Of a DNA stretch of 64,000 nt, positions 51,414-59,235 are shown in pieces (within the stretch, counting starts at the first letter, position 1; every line of letters begins with the position of its first letter). A model generated the notes under the pieces. It was not told the origin of the DNA. It did not search any database and saw nothing but the letters and a program-made list of their open reading frames with translations. The stretch covers positions 172,509 to 236,508 of the forward strand of contig JANLFN010000004.1 of NCBI GenBank assembly GCA_024655885.1, in the 5' to 3' direction. Source of the stretch: Eubacteriales bacterium. GTDB lineage: Bacteria > Bacillota > Clostridia > Acetivibrionales > JANLFN01. Position numbers and translations under genes: made by a program.

Positions 51414-53093
51414 TCAATCGTACAGGTTTTCATTGGACTGTTTCTGTACGGCCGGCTGGTAGGTCTTATATCCTCCGCTGAGGTTCTTCACATGATTGAA
51501 TCCGTTTTGCGCCAGTATCCTGTAAGCCAGATACCCTCTCAGGCCTACCTGGCAAAATTCGTATACTTCTTTGTCCTTAGGGATCTCATCCAGTCTGTCC
51601 CTCAGCTCGTCTACCGGAATATTGACCGCCCCTTCAATGGTGCCCATGCCGTATTCCATTGGCGTCCTTACATCGATCAATACGGCTTTATCCCTATCGA
51701 TGCTTGCAACCTCATCCCAGTGAAATACCCGGCAGTCTCCCTTGAGTATATTGGCCGCCGTAAAGCCTGCCATGTTCACCGGGTCTTTGGCCGATGAATA
51801 CGGAGGTGCGTACGCCAGCTCCAGCTTTTCAAGGTCATATACCGTCATTCCCGCTCTTATTGCCGTTGCGATTACGTCAATCCTCTTATCGACTCCCTCA
51901 CTGCCTATAATTTGGGCTCCCAGGATCTTTCCGTCCTTTTTGCCGAACATCAGCTTGATGGACATGAGCATGGCACCCGGATAATAGGTGGCGTGGGAAG
52001 GGGAGTGGGTAAAGGATTTTTCATATTCGATGCCGTTTTTCTTTAAAGTGCGTTCATTATTTCCGGTGATGGCTACGGTTAGGTCAAACACCTTCACAAT
52101 GGAGGTGCCCTGGACTCCTCCGAATTTTTCTTCAAACCCGCAAATGTTGTTTGCCGCTATCCTGCCCTGCTTGTTTGCAGGACCCGCCAGCGGTACAACA
52201 GCCGTACTGCCGTTTATAAAATCCTTAACCTCAACCGCATCCCCCACCCCATAAATATCCGGGTTTGAGGTACGCATATATTCATCCACCACAATACCGC
52301 CCGTTGTCCCAACCTGAAGCCCCGCTTCCAAAGCCAGCCTGGATTCAGGTCTGATCCCGATACCCATGAGGATCATGTCCGCCTTCAGCTTCTTTCCGCT
52401 GTTTAACTCTACAACCGTATGCGAACCCGCATCAATAAGTGATTTAACCGCATCCTTTAAATATAATTCCACCTTTTTTGACTTCAAATGCTGGTGGACA
52501 ATGGCCGCCATTTCAAAGTCCAAAGGCCCCATCACATGGTCCGCAAGCTCCACAACCGTTACCTTCACGCCCAGGTTGTAAAGATTTTCCGCCATTTCCA
52601 GGCCGATAAACCCTCCTCCCACAATCACGGCCCTTTCAGGCTTGCTGCCGTCTACATAATCCTTGATTCTGTGGGTGTCGGCTATGTTTCTAAGGGTAAA
52701 GACCCTTGGAGAGTCAATCCCGGGTATGTCGGGCTTCACGGGATCTGCGCCGGGGGAAAGGATAAGCTTGTCGTAAGTCTCGGTATAGGTCCGGTCCTGT
52801 ACCCTGTCATGTACAACAACAGCCTTTTTGTCCGGCATTATCCGGGTCACTTCGCTGTTAATGCGCACGTCAATCCTGAATCTCTGCTTCATGCTTTTAG
52901 GAGTTTGTACGAGCAATTTATCCTTTTCCTTTATGACATCCCCTATATAATACGGGAGCCCACAGTTAGCAAAGGAAATATGCTCTCCCTTTTCCAAAAG
53001 TATAATTTCGGCGTCCTCCCTAAGCCTTCTAAGCCTCACGGCAGCACTGGCACCGCCGGCTACCCCACCAACAATCAACACTTTTAACGGCAT
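51414..53093 (-). CDS. CoA-disulfide reductase-like flavoenzyme with rhodanese domain
   Basis: A 559-residue protein. The first 450 residues are an NAD(P)H-dependent FAD disulfide reductase with VGGVAGGASAAVRLRRL, the redox cysteine in SFANCGLPYYIG, AVIVGGGFIGLEMAENL and PDIYGVGDAVEV. The last 100 residues are a rhodanese domain with active-site loop EFCQVGLRGYLA. This is the layout of polysulfide/CoA-persulfide reductases, which handle sulfane sulfur. The ATG at 53093 follows GGGGGT. A good promoter with a dyad lies upstream, and an arsR gene lies downstream. Confidence 0.92.
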   Translation of the reverse strand: MPLKVLIVGGVAGGASAAVRLRRLREDAEIILLEKGEHISFANCGLPYYIGDVIKEKDKLLVQTPKSMKQRFRIDVRINSEVTRIMPDKKAVVVHDRVQDRTYTETYDKLILSPGADPVKPDIPGIDSPRVFTLRNIADTHRIKDYVDGSKPERAVIVGGGFIGLEMAENLYNLGVKVTVVELADHVMGPLDFEMAAIVHQHLKSKKVELYLKDAVKSLIDAGSHTVVELNSGKKLKADMILMGIGIRPESRLALEAGLQVGTTGGIVVDEYMRTSNPDIYGVGDAVEVKDFINGSTAVVPLAGPANKQGRIAANNICGFEEKFGGVQGTSIVKVFDLTVAITGNNERTLKKNGIEYEKSFTHSPSHATYYPGAMLMSIKLMFGKKDGKILGAQIIGSEGVDKRIDVIATAIRAGMTVYDLEKLELAYAPPYSSAKDPVNMAGFTAANILKGDCRVFHWDEVASIDRDKAVLIDVRTPMEYGMGTIEGAVNIPVDELRDRLDEIPKDKEVYEFCQVGLRGYLAYRILAQNGFNHVKNLSGGYKTYQPAVQKQSNENLYD

Positions 53094-53164
53094 TTTGACT
53101 ACCCCCATTCAAAATAAAAAATATTTTGTGGAATTCCTCAGCTCCATGGAATTCAAACATTTAT

Positions 53165-53205
53165 TGTTATATTATAATATTACAATATAATAGTTGCATT
53201 GTCAA
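53165..53205 (-). promoter_or_regulatory. Promoter with overlapping AT-rich dyad upstream of the CoA-disulfide reductase gene
   Basis: On the minus strand TTGACA (53200-53205) and TAATAT (53177-53182) are 17 bases apart, a near-ideal sigma-A promoter. The spacer and -10 are covered by a near-palindrome, TTATATTGTAATATTATAATATAA, running over about 53168-53193, of the kind bound by ArsR-type repressors. Confidence 0.65.
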
Positions 53206-53216
53206 ATAAATCTCAA

Positions 53217-53261
53217 ACAGGTGAATTTTCTCCAGAGGCAGGAACAGGTAGAATTTTCTCC
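53217..53261. repeat. Two direct repeats of AGGT(A)GAATTTTCTCC
   Basis: ACAGGTGAATTTTCTCC at 53217 and ACAGGTAGAATTTTCTCC at 53244 are direct repeats separated by 10 bases. Together with GGCCCACTATTTGTTCA further on (53331-53346) they resemble the repeated ends of IS21-like elements, but no transposase is present. I treat this as a possible insertion-sequence remnant in the 53206-53387 gap. Confidence 0.35.
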
Positions 53262-53387
53262 GGTGTAAAAGCCTTGTCCGGGAAATGACAGGATAAAAAA
53301 TCGGAAATTGCTTGAAATGAGGACAAAACGGCCCACTATTTGTTCATACCGCTTTAATGAATTGTGAGATAAAAGCGTTACAAGCTT

Positions 53388-53930
53388 TCAAATAGCTTTT
53401 GTGTACCTGTCCGCAAAACTGCTGGCGCAATAGCTTTCAGGCTTTATTTTTGGTACGAAATTCAGTCCCTTGACCATTCCCACCATTTCATTGATCAGGG
53501 TTTTGGTCTCCCCCTTGGTCCCCACATCGATATGAAACTCAAAGGCAACTCCCTTTGAGTGGTCTCTGCTTTTGACACACCGGTGGATGTTGGCGATTTT
53601 CTCATCGTCAAACAAATAAGCCAGTTGAAGACTGGCACAGGTCTCCAGGTAGATTTTCTCCCTTAAATTTTTAATAGGTCTTGCGATTTCACTTTTGTGG
53701 AGAAATCCGATGGCACCCTTTCCTATCCTGTGTACATGGATACATGTCACAAAAACGGTCCTGCTGCCCACCTGTGAATCCGTCCCTATAGAAATCTTAT
53801 AGGAGCTGTTCACATCACTTTTAATGAAATCTATAATTTCCTTATAAACCTCATTAAAAGTCAGGTGGTCCTTTCTTAGGCTTCGAAACACTGTGGATTC
53901 ATCAAATACAAGGCTGTTGCCAAGAAGCAT
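53388..53930 (-). CDS. YkuK-family (RNase H-like, DUF458) protein
   Basis: A 180-residue protein with IDFIKSDVNSSYKISIGTDSQVG, VFVTCIHVHRIGKGAIGFLHK, EKIYLETCASLQLAYLF and HIDVGTKGETKTLINEMVGMVKGLNF, which is the DUF458/YkuK pattern. The GTDSQ and HIDVG parts would supply acidic metal ligands of an RNase H-like fold. Function is unproven. The ATG at 53930 follows GGGAGGGAG; the frame is open 13 codons upstream. Confidence 0.85.
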   Translation of the reverse strand: MLLGNSLVFDESTVFRSLRKDHLTFNEVYKEIIDFIKSDVNSSYKISIGTDSQVGSRTVFVTCIHVHRIGKGAIGFLHKSEIARPIKNLREKIYLETCASLQLAYLFDDEKIANIHRCVKSRDHSKGVAFEFHIDVGTKGETKTLINEMVGMVKGLNFVPKIKPESYCASSFADRYTKAI

Positions 53931-54025
53931 TGTTCTCCCTCCCTTTCCCATAAGCTGCATGTTTTGCAATATAGATATGGGACTTTAGAAGTCCACTATC
54001 TTTACTCCCTTTACAAAATTTTCCC

Positions 54026-54059
54026 TAAAAAAAATCCTGTGACTGCATACCGTCACAGG
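54026..54059 (-). terminator. Strong intrinsic terminator
   Basis: On the minus strand CCTGTGAC and GTCACAGG pair around an eight-base loop and are followed by ATTTTTTTTAGGG. It lies 230 bases after the thioredoxin-reductase-like gene and may end that transcript or a separate small RNA. Confidence 0.88.
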
Positions 54060-54151
54060 GACACTTTCAGATGTGGGATTTCCGGCTTAAAAAGACAGTA
54101 TGGGACCACCACCTAAAAATTAAAACAGATTTTCCCGTGTTTCCCACATTC
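54060..54151 (-). ncRNA. Candidate structured RNA, family unknown
   Basis: The segment before the strong terminator is closed by an eight-base long-range pairing, ATGTGGGA (minus strand 54142-54149) with TCCCACAT (54071-54078), enclosing about 60 bases that include AGGTGGTGGTCCC and ACACGGG. No open reading frame fits. The layout, a closed structure followed by a terminator between two same-strand genes, suits a small RNA or a 3' element of the upstream operon. I could not match it to 6S RNA, SRP RNA or a riboswitch. Confidence 0.35.
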
Positions 54152-54288
54152 TATTCCTCCCGTCAAAAATTAATTTAATGGTACCATAGGAATAAATCAA
54201 AATCAACTTGCATTTTTTTCTTTTTAAGTTAAGTTTCCATTCCTATGCATTTCCCGCACATAAACGGAATGGTGAAAAGCTAAACAGC

Positions 54289-55161
54289 CTAAAGGCTTCT
54301 TATATAGTCCCCCATCCTTTTTCCGGCCATGGCTCCCTGTCCTACAGCCGTAGCGATCTGCCTAAGCCCTCCCGTGCAGTCTCCGGCGGCAAACAGTCCC
54401 TCCAGGTTGGTCTGCTGATACTTATCAACCACAATGGAATCCCCATCGGCCAAAACTCCCAGTTTTCTTGCAAAGTCGGAGCTTGAAGCGCTTTCATAAG
54501 CTACAAATATACCGTCAATGTCTTCACTGGTCCCGTCATCGAAGTGTATTCTCTGCAAGAAATCAGAACCGCTCACCCTTGTCACAGGTTTGGCATTGAT
54601 TTTAAATTCCTTTATATTATCAATATATTTATCGCTTAACTCAAGTTTCCTCCCGTTTGTAAAAATGGTGATATCTTTTGTGTACGCCAGGAGTTCCAGT
54701 GCCTCATGCACCGCATAGTCCTTATAGCCCAGCACCCCAACCTTCAGGTTGTTATAAAAAAATCCGTCGCAGGTGGAGCAATAGCTAACGCCCTTGCCCA
54801 CAAATTCCTTCAGGTTTTCAATGCTGATTTTTTTTCTCACCTGTCCCGTTGCAAGAAGTACAGCTTTGGATGAATACGTATCTTTGCCTGTGGTTACCTC
54901 GAAGAAGTCGTTTTTTTCTATGGCGATCACTTCGTCGTCGATAATATCCACTCCCAGCCTCAAAGCCTGCCGTATACCCGCTTCCAATATATCCTCGCCC
55001 TTCACTACACCGGCGAAGCCGAAATAATTCTCTACTTTTAAGGCTCTGCGGAGCGCACTGTCATCTTTACCGATAATCAGGGTTTTCAGGTTGCTCCTTG
55101 CGGTATACAGGGATGCGGAAATACCGGCAGGCCCTTTTCCTATGATAATTGCGTCATACAT
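54289..55161 (-). CDS. Thioredoxin reductase-like flavoprotein (CSTC)
   Basis: A 290-residue FAD/NAD(P) oxidoreductase. FAD-binding IIIGKGPAGISASLYTARS, redox motif VSYCSTCDGFFY (usual CATC), and C-terminal LEGLFAAGDCTGGLRQIATAVGQGAMAG. The second nucleotide motif reads GVLGYKDYAVHEALEL instead of GGGDSAxEEA, so NAD(P)H binding may differ from normal thioredoxin reductase; ferredoxin- or deazaflavin-type reductases show such changes. It follows the Trx-TrxR fusion by 26 bases. Confidence 0.88.
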   Translation of the reverse strand: MYDAIIIGKGPAGISASLYTARSNLKTLIIGKDDSALRRALKVENYFGFAGVVKGEDILEAGIRQALRLGVDIIDDEVIAIEKNDFFEVTTGKDTYSSKAVLLATGQVRKKISIENLKEFVGKGVSYCSTCDGFFYNNLKVGVLGYKDYAVHEALELLAYTKDITIFTNGRKLELSDKYIDNIKEFKINAKPVTRVSGSDFLQRIHFDDGTSEDIDGIFVAYESASSSDFARKLGVLADGDSIVVDKYQQTNLEGLFAAGDCTGGLRQIATAVGQGAMAGKRMGDYIRSL

Positions 55162-55187
55162 AGCCCATACACCCCCATAAACCCATT

Positions 55188-56465
55188 TTACCTTCTATTG
55201 ATGTACTTTTCAACCATGATGCCGGCGATTACTCCGTCACTGACTGCAGTGGCTATCTGGCGCACACTTTTTTCCCTCACATCCCCCGCCACAAATACGC
55301 CCTGTATATTGGTTTTCATATCCCCGTCCCCCGTGATGTAGCCGTATTCATTCATACCCACCACACCTTTAAAAAGGTGGGTCCTGGGCTGCATCCCAAT
55401 GTAGATGAACAGCCCGCCCGTTTTTATCTCCCGGACTTCTCCCGTTTTTACATTTTCAATCACTACGCCGGTCACAAAATTTTCCCCCAGCACCTTTTTT
55501 ACTATGGAGTCGTAGATTATGCTTATGTTCTGGTTTTTAAGAACGTCCTCCTGTATGGTCTTTTCCGCTTGAAATACATCCAGCTGATGCAGGATGGTGA
55601 CATGCCTTGCATACCGGGTGAGGAACAGGGCTCCCTCCAGGGCGGAATTTCCTCCGCCCACAACCAGCACATCCATGTCCTGGTACATGGCCCCGTCACA
55701 GGTGGCGCAGTAGTGGACCCCGCGGCCCCTGAATTCCCTTTCGCCTTCTGCGGGAAGCTTCCTTGGCTCCGCCCCCGTGGCAATAATTACACTTTTTGCA
55801 TAATAGTCGGTATCCTCGGTGCGGATTAATTTTTCCCCGCCCCATAAATTCACTTCAAGGATTTCCTTTAAGTCATCAATTTGTGCTCCGAAGTCCAAAG
55901 CCTGCCTCTTCATGTTCTCTACAAGATCGGTACCCCTTATGACCCCGTTTGTCCCCGGGTAGTTGGCCACATGAAAAGTGGTGGCAACCTGGCCTCCCGG
56001 TATGCCCTCGTCTACCACAACGGTATATAGCCTGGCCCTTGCGCTGTAGATTGCGGCGGACAGACCTGCAGGCCCTCCCCCCAGGATCAATACGTCGCAG
56101 TTGACCCTGCTTTTAAGCTTTGGAGGGCATTTGCCTCCCAGGACATTTTCCAGGGCACCGCCGAATTCGGACTTGCTGATATACCCGTTCAGCCTTGTGC
56201 AGGACTCCCTGCCGTCCTTAAAAAACAGGAGCGTAGGGCTGTTCTTCACATTAAGGCTTTCGGCCAGCCGCCTGTTCTGCTGCCTGAATACTTTTACAAA
56301 CCTCATCCGGTCGCCGTACCCTTCGGCCATCCTGTCGAATATGGGTGTGAAGGCCGTACAGGGAGGACAGTCTTCCGAATAAAAGTAGACGGCCACCGGC
56401 TGTTCGCTTTTCAATACCCGGCCTTCAAAGCTTCCCTCATCTGCATAAATAATATTGCTGCCCAT
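55188..56465 (-). CDS. trxB: Thioredoxin-thioredoxin reductase fusion
   Basis: A 425-residue fusion with a thioredoxin domain first (residues 1-105, active site SEDCPPCTAF) and a thioredoxin reductase second (LGGGPAGLSAAIYSAR, HYCATCDGAMY, VVGGGNSALEGALFL, GVFVAGDVREKSVRQIATAVSDG). The best known fusion (Mycobacterium leprae) has the reverse order. The Trx active site is CPPC rather than CGPC. It should reduce its own thioredoxin domain and pass electrons to cytoplasmic targets or to CcdA, encoded two genes upstream. Start ATG 56465 lies 13 bases after tlpA. Confidence 0.92.
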   Translation of the reverse strand: MGSNIIYADEGSFEGRVLKSEQPVAVYFYSEDCPPCTAFTPIFDRMAEGYGDRMRFVKVFRQQNRRLAESLNVKNSPTLLFFKDGRESCTRLNGYISKSEFGGALENVLGGKCPPKLKSRVNCDVLILGGGPAGLSAAIYSARARLYTVVVDEGIPGGQVATTFHVANYPGTNGVIRGTDLVENMKRQALDFGAQIDDLKEILEVNLWGGEKLIRTEDTDYYAKSVIIATGAEPRKLPAEGEREFRGRGVHYCATCDGAMYQDMDVLVVGGGNSALEGALFLTRYARHVTILHQLDVFQAEKTIQEDVLKNQNISIIYDSIVKKVLGENFVTGVVIENVKTGEVREIKTGGLFIYIGMQPRTHLFKGVVGMNEYGYITGDGDMKTNIQGVFVAGDVREKSVRQIATAVSDGVIAGIMVEKYINRR

Positions 56466-56478
56466 TTTCCGCCACTCC

Positions 56479-57129
56479 TTAAAACGATGGACCCTTTTTG
56501 ACCTTGCTCAGTATAGTTTCCCTGTCTGTGGCCCCCACCATGTACTCCTTCAATGTCCCGTCCGGGTTTATTACTACAGTGGTAGGGTACCCGCTTATGC
56601 CGTATGCGTCGGCGGTTTTTCCCTCGGTATCCATCAAAACGGGCAGGGAGAGTTTTTGGGATGAAATAAACTTTTTGACCTTGTCGGCGCTTTCCATCAC
56701 GTCCACCGTCAGGATGACCGCTTCATTTCCTTTCAGAAGCTCCTTATTGGCCTCCTCCAATTCCGGCATCTCCTCAATGCAGTAGGGGCACCAAGTGGCC
56801 CAGAAGTTGAGAAAAACCGTTTTTCCTTCGTATTCGGACAGTTTTACGGATTTTCCGTTCACATCCTTCAGTGTGAAATCGGGCACCTTGGCCTTACCGG
56901 CAGTTCCCTCCGGCTTTTTGGTATCTCTTCCTGTCTTCCCGGGATTTTGCGCCGTCTGTTTCTCCGCTGTTCCCGGGACAGGCTGTGCACCGGTCAAGGT
57001 CTTATTCTTGCTGTATATTGTATAGGAAGTCGCAAACACAGCGATTATAACAATTACCCATAGTATGATGCTAACCCGTTTTTTTATGACGACCGCCTCC
57101 TCGCCCTGGTCAAAATAGATCCATCTCAA
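56479..57129 (-). CDS. Membrane-anchored TlpA-like thioredoxin
   Basis: A 216-residue protein: one N-terminal membrane helix (VSIILWVIVIIAVFATSYTIYS), a Pro/Gly/Lys linker and a thioredoxin domain (VPDFTLKDVNGKSVKLSEY, FWATWCPYCIEEMPEL, YGISGYPTTVVINPDG with cis-Pro). It faces outside the membrane and would receive electrons from CcdA. The frame opens with a TTG that overlaps the ccdA stop (TTGA), which suggests coupled translation. A GAGGAGG site lies 40 bases on, eight bases before an in-frame ATA and no standard codon, so the true start is uncertain. Confidence 0.88.
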   Translation of the reverse strand: MRWIYFDQGEEAVVIKKRVSIILWVIVIIAVFATSYTIYSKNKTLTGAQPVPGTAEKQTAQNPGKTGRDTKKPEGTAGKAKVPDFTLKDVNGKSVKLSEYEGKTVFLNFWATWCPYCIEEMPELEEANKELLKGNEAVILTVDVMESADKVKKFISSQKLSLPVLMDTEGKTADAYGISGYPTTVVINPDGTLKEYMVGATDRETILSKVKKGPSF

Positions 57130-57833
57130 TAGAACAACGTGTTCAAGTATTTAAGATTGTCCGTATAAACCAATATTCCCGCCAATATTAATACAATTCC
57201 CGAAATCATATTAATTATTCTGCCGTACTTCGGTACCTGCCCCAAAGTGTTCCTTATCTTCTCAAAAACAAGGGAAGTCAGTATAAATGGAAGTCCCAAA
57301 CCTGCCGAATAGACCAAAAGCAGCTTCATGCCCTCAAAAACCGTCTCCGAGCTGCCTGCCATAAGCAGAACCGAGCCCAGGAAGGCCGTCAGACAGGGGG
57401 TCCACGCAAAACCGAACACCATACCGAATACAATGGAATTAAAAAATTTCAATTCCCTAAATTCGTAATGAATCCTTTTCCCTAAATTGAGGAATCCCAG
57501 CTTAAATATACCCATAAAACTCAACCCGAAAACAACCATTAAAACTCCGCTGACCTTCCTGAAAACATCCAGATGGCTTTTTAGAAAAAAGCCCAGAGAT
57601 GTGGCTGTGGCCCCAAGAATGACAAAAACGGCCGTAAATCCCAAAACAAAAGCAATGGAGTTTATAAAAAGCCTGTGTCCCGTAATTTTGGGCGGATTGT
57701 CCCCCCCGCCCTTTTCGCCGTAAGACAGTCCTGCAAGGTAGAAAAAATAAACGGGCAGTACAGGCAGTATACATGGCGAAATAAAGGTCAGCACACCTTC
57801 TGTAAAGCTGAGTATATAAGAAACATCCGTCAT
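57126..57833 (-). CDS. ccdA: Cytochrome c biogenesis/thiol transport protein CcdA
   Basis: A 235-residue protein with six membrane helices. The two redox cysteines are in FISPCILPVLPVYFFYLAGL and FAWTPCLTAFLGSVLL, as in CcdA. It moves reducing equivalents from cytoplasmic thioredoxin to extracytoplasmic thiol proteins. It starts the operon ccdA-tlpA-(Trx-TrxR)-TrxR-like, which gives a full path from NAD(P)H to the outside. No cytochrome c genes are nearby, so another target, such as spore or surface proteins, is likely. Confidence 0.93.
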   Translation of the reverse strand: MTDVSYILSFTEGVLTFISPCILPVLPVYFFYLAGLSYGEKGGGDNPPKITGHRLFINSIAFVLGFTAVFVILGATATSLGFFLKSHLDVFRKVSGVLMVVFGLSFMGIFKLGFLNLGKRIHYEFRELKFFNSIVFGMVFGFAWTPCLTAFLGSVLLMAGSSETVFEGMKLLLVYSAGLGLPFILTSLVFEKIRNTLGQVPKYGRIINMISGIVLILAGILVYTDNLKYLNTLFY

Positions 57834-57946
57834 GCTTTTCTCCCGTTAGGAATACAATATTATACCCCATATGGGTATTATATCTTATAATTTTTTTCAT
57901 GTCAATGAATAAGTACTGCTGAGGGAAAAAGGCTTTGCAGTGCGGA

Positions 57947-58141
57947 CAGGCTGAGAGCTGAGAAGCTGAGAGTAATACACTGCACATAAACGGCCGGACA
58001 TTATGGTTTAAATAAGATTTTATCCTTGATCATGCCTAATGTTCAAGCCGCAGCCTTAACCTAAATCCGGCTCATAGTTGTTCTTCAACCTATACCCTCA
58101 GCTCTCAGCGAGGCGGTAGCCTTACTCAGCCTCTCAGCCTG
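57947..58141. repeat. Repeat element with CAGGCTGAGAG inverted ends
   Basis: The left end reads CAGGCTGAGAGCTGAGAAGC and the right end is the complement of CAGGCTGAGAGGCTGAGTAA, giving imperfect inverted ends about 195 bases apart. The right end also contains CCCTCAGCTCTCAGCGAGGC, close to the element at 10426. No reading frame lies inside. It looks like a small non-autonomous repeat in the ccdA upstream gap. Confidence 0.5.
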
Positions 58142-58228
58142 TAATGGGCTGCTGTGCATTATGCTCAAAAGCTGTCACACTTACCCTCCCTGGTGAGTAT
58201 TATGTTGATGTGATAAAAAAGTGGAGTG

Positions 58229-58426
58229 ATGGCTGTGACTTATTCAAGAGATATTTCCAACGACTCGAGTCTGTTGTTTTTTATATTGGTTTACCTGCTG
58301 CTTTTTTACGACAGCAGCTGCATAGGCATATTGAGGACCGGGGTTCCCAGGCCGGTGCCCCATGAGAAAGACTCGACGCCGCTGTTCTTTATCCTGGTTT
58401 TCCTCTTGTTGTTCTACCGGAATTGA
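58229..58426 (+). CDS. Small protein with two copies of a DSxxLFFILVxLLLFY motif
   Basis: A 65-residue protein with two near-identical hydrophobic blocks: NDSSLLFFILVYLLLFYDSS and KDSTPLFFILVFLLLFYRN, joined by a Pro/Arg-rich loop. Each block is an acidic or Ser residue pair followed by a 13-residue Phe/Leu run, too short for a normal membrane helix on its own. The same block occurs in the genes at 58564, 60088 and, loosely, 59632. No family name is known to me. The ATG at 58229 has only a weak GTGGAG site; a GTG one codon earlier is possible. The repeat structure is the best support. Confidence 0.65.
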   Translation: MAVTYSRDISNDSSLLFFILVYLLLFYDSSCIGILRTGVPRPVPHEKDSTPLFFILVFLLLFYRN

Positions 58427-58502
58427 TTCTGTCCCCGGATCAACCCGGAACCTGTCGGATAGCGCCAGCAAAAACCGGAGGGGTATTAATCCGGTTTTTG
58501 TA

Positions 58503-58530
58503 ACACTTTTTTTTACCGCTTCATAGTATA
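58503..58530 (+). promoter_or_regulatory. Sigma-K-like promoter upstream of the 36-residue gene
   Basis: CATAGTATA at 58522-58530 matches the sigma-K -10 pattern CATANNNTA, and an AC pair at 58503-58504 lies 17 bases upstream as in its -35. The start codon is 34 bases further. If correct, the microprotein is made in the mother cell late in sporulation. Confidence 0.35.
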
Positions 58531-58563
58531 GTAAGGTAAAAATCAAGCGCTGGGGGTTATACC

Positions 58564-58674
58564 ATGGGGTTTTCGAATAATCTTTTCAGAGGAGACAACG
58601 ATGAAATATTTTTCTTTATAATTCTTTTCCTGCTGCTGTTCCTGAACAATGACCATATTAAAGGTCCATCTTAA
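58564..58674 (+). CDS. Microprotein with FFFIILFLLLF motif
   Basis: A 36-residue protein, MGFSNNLFRG then DNDEIFFFIILFLLLFLNN and a short polar tail. It has the same plan as the genes at 58229 and 60088: a polar, Gly/Asn-rich start, acidic residues, a Phe/Ile/Leu run and a polar end. The ATG at 58564 has GGGGG eight bases upstream. Function unknown; similar tiny proteins are common in spore formers. Confidence 0.65.
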   Translation: MGFSNNLFRGDNDEIFFFIILFLLLFLNNDHIKGPS

Positions 58675-58873
58675 ATTAACTGTTGCGGTTTCATTGGAAC
58701 CCATGCTTACTGGGGAAAATAGTAAAAAAAATATCATAACCAAAGAAGTGATTCATAGACTGTAGTACGTAGATAGTAAGCTGCTGCATCCACTACCAAT
58801 CCAGTTACTTTATTACGTCTGCAGTCTTTATTTGTTCTAACCTTAAATCAATATTAAGAAAGGGTTGATTATT

Positions 58874-59194
58874 ATGAATGATGCATTCACCAAAAAATTG
58901 TCCGAGGTACTGGGAAAGATGGATGAAAAGGTGCTCCAAGCCCAATTGGCATCCGCCATGGATATGCTGAAAAAAGGGAATACGGAAGAGCTGGCAAAAA
59001 AATTAGGCAAAATAGATAAGGAGGAACTGACAAAAAAATTAAACGAATTCGACGAGTCAAAACTCAACGAACTTGGCATAAGTAAGGAAGAGCTCAGGAG
59101 AAATATAAAAGATGTGGATTTTGACAAGCTGGCACAGCTCATCGGAGAAAATGGAGACCAATTAATAAAAAAAATAAAAGACATGATTAAATAA
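58874..59194 (+). CDS. Hypothetical helical protein, first gene of a three-gene operon
   Basis: A 106-residue protein, almost wholly charged helix: KLSEVLGKMDEKVLQAQLASAMDML, EELAKKLGKIDKEELTKKLN, ESKLNELGISKEELRRNIKD. It has no cysteine, membrane segment or signal. I recognise no family, though similar short helical proteins occur in Clostridia. The ATG at 58874 is nine bases after AAAGGG; a TTG three codons earlier is in frame. It is followed 41 bases later by a second hypothetical gene in the same direction. Confidence 0.72.
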   Translation: MNDAFTKKLSEVLGKMDEKVLQAQLASAMDMLKKGNTEELAKKLGKIDKEELTKKLNEFDESKLNELGISKEELRRNIKDVDFDKLAQLIGENGDQLIKKIKDMIK

Positions 59195-59235
59195 AATATG
59201 AATATATTTTATTATAACCATTTGGGGGAGTAGGA

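Noticed and set aside
51153..51797. 214-codon plus-strand frame
   Set aside because: It is antisense to the arsR gap and the rhodanese domain of the minus-strand reductase; the composition is that of a shadow frame.
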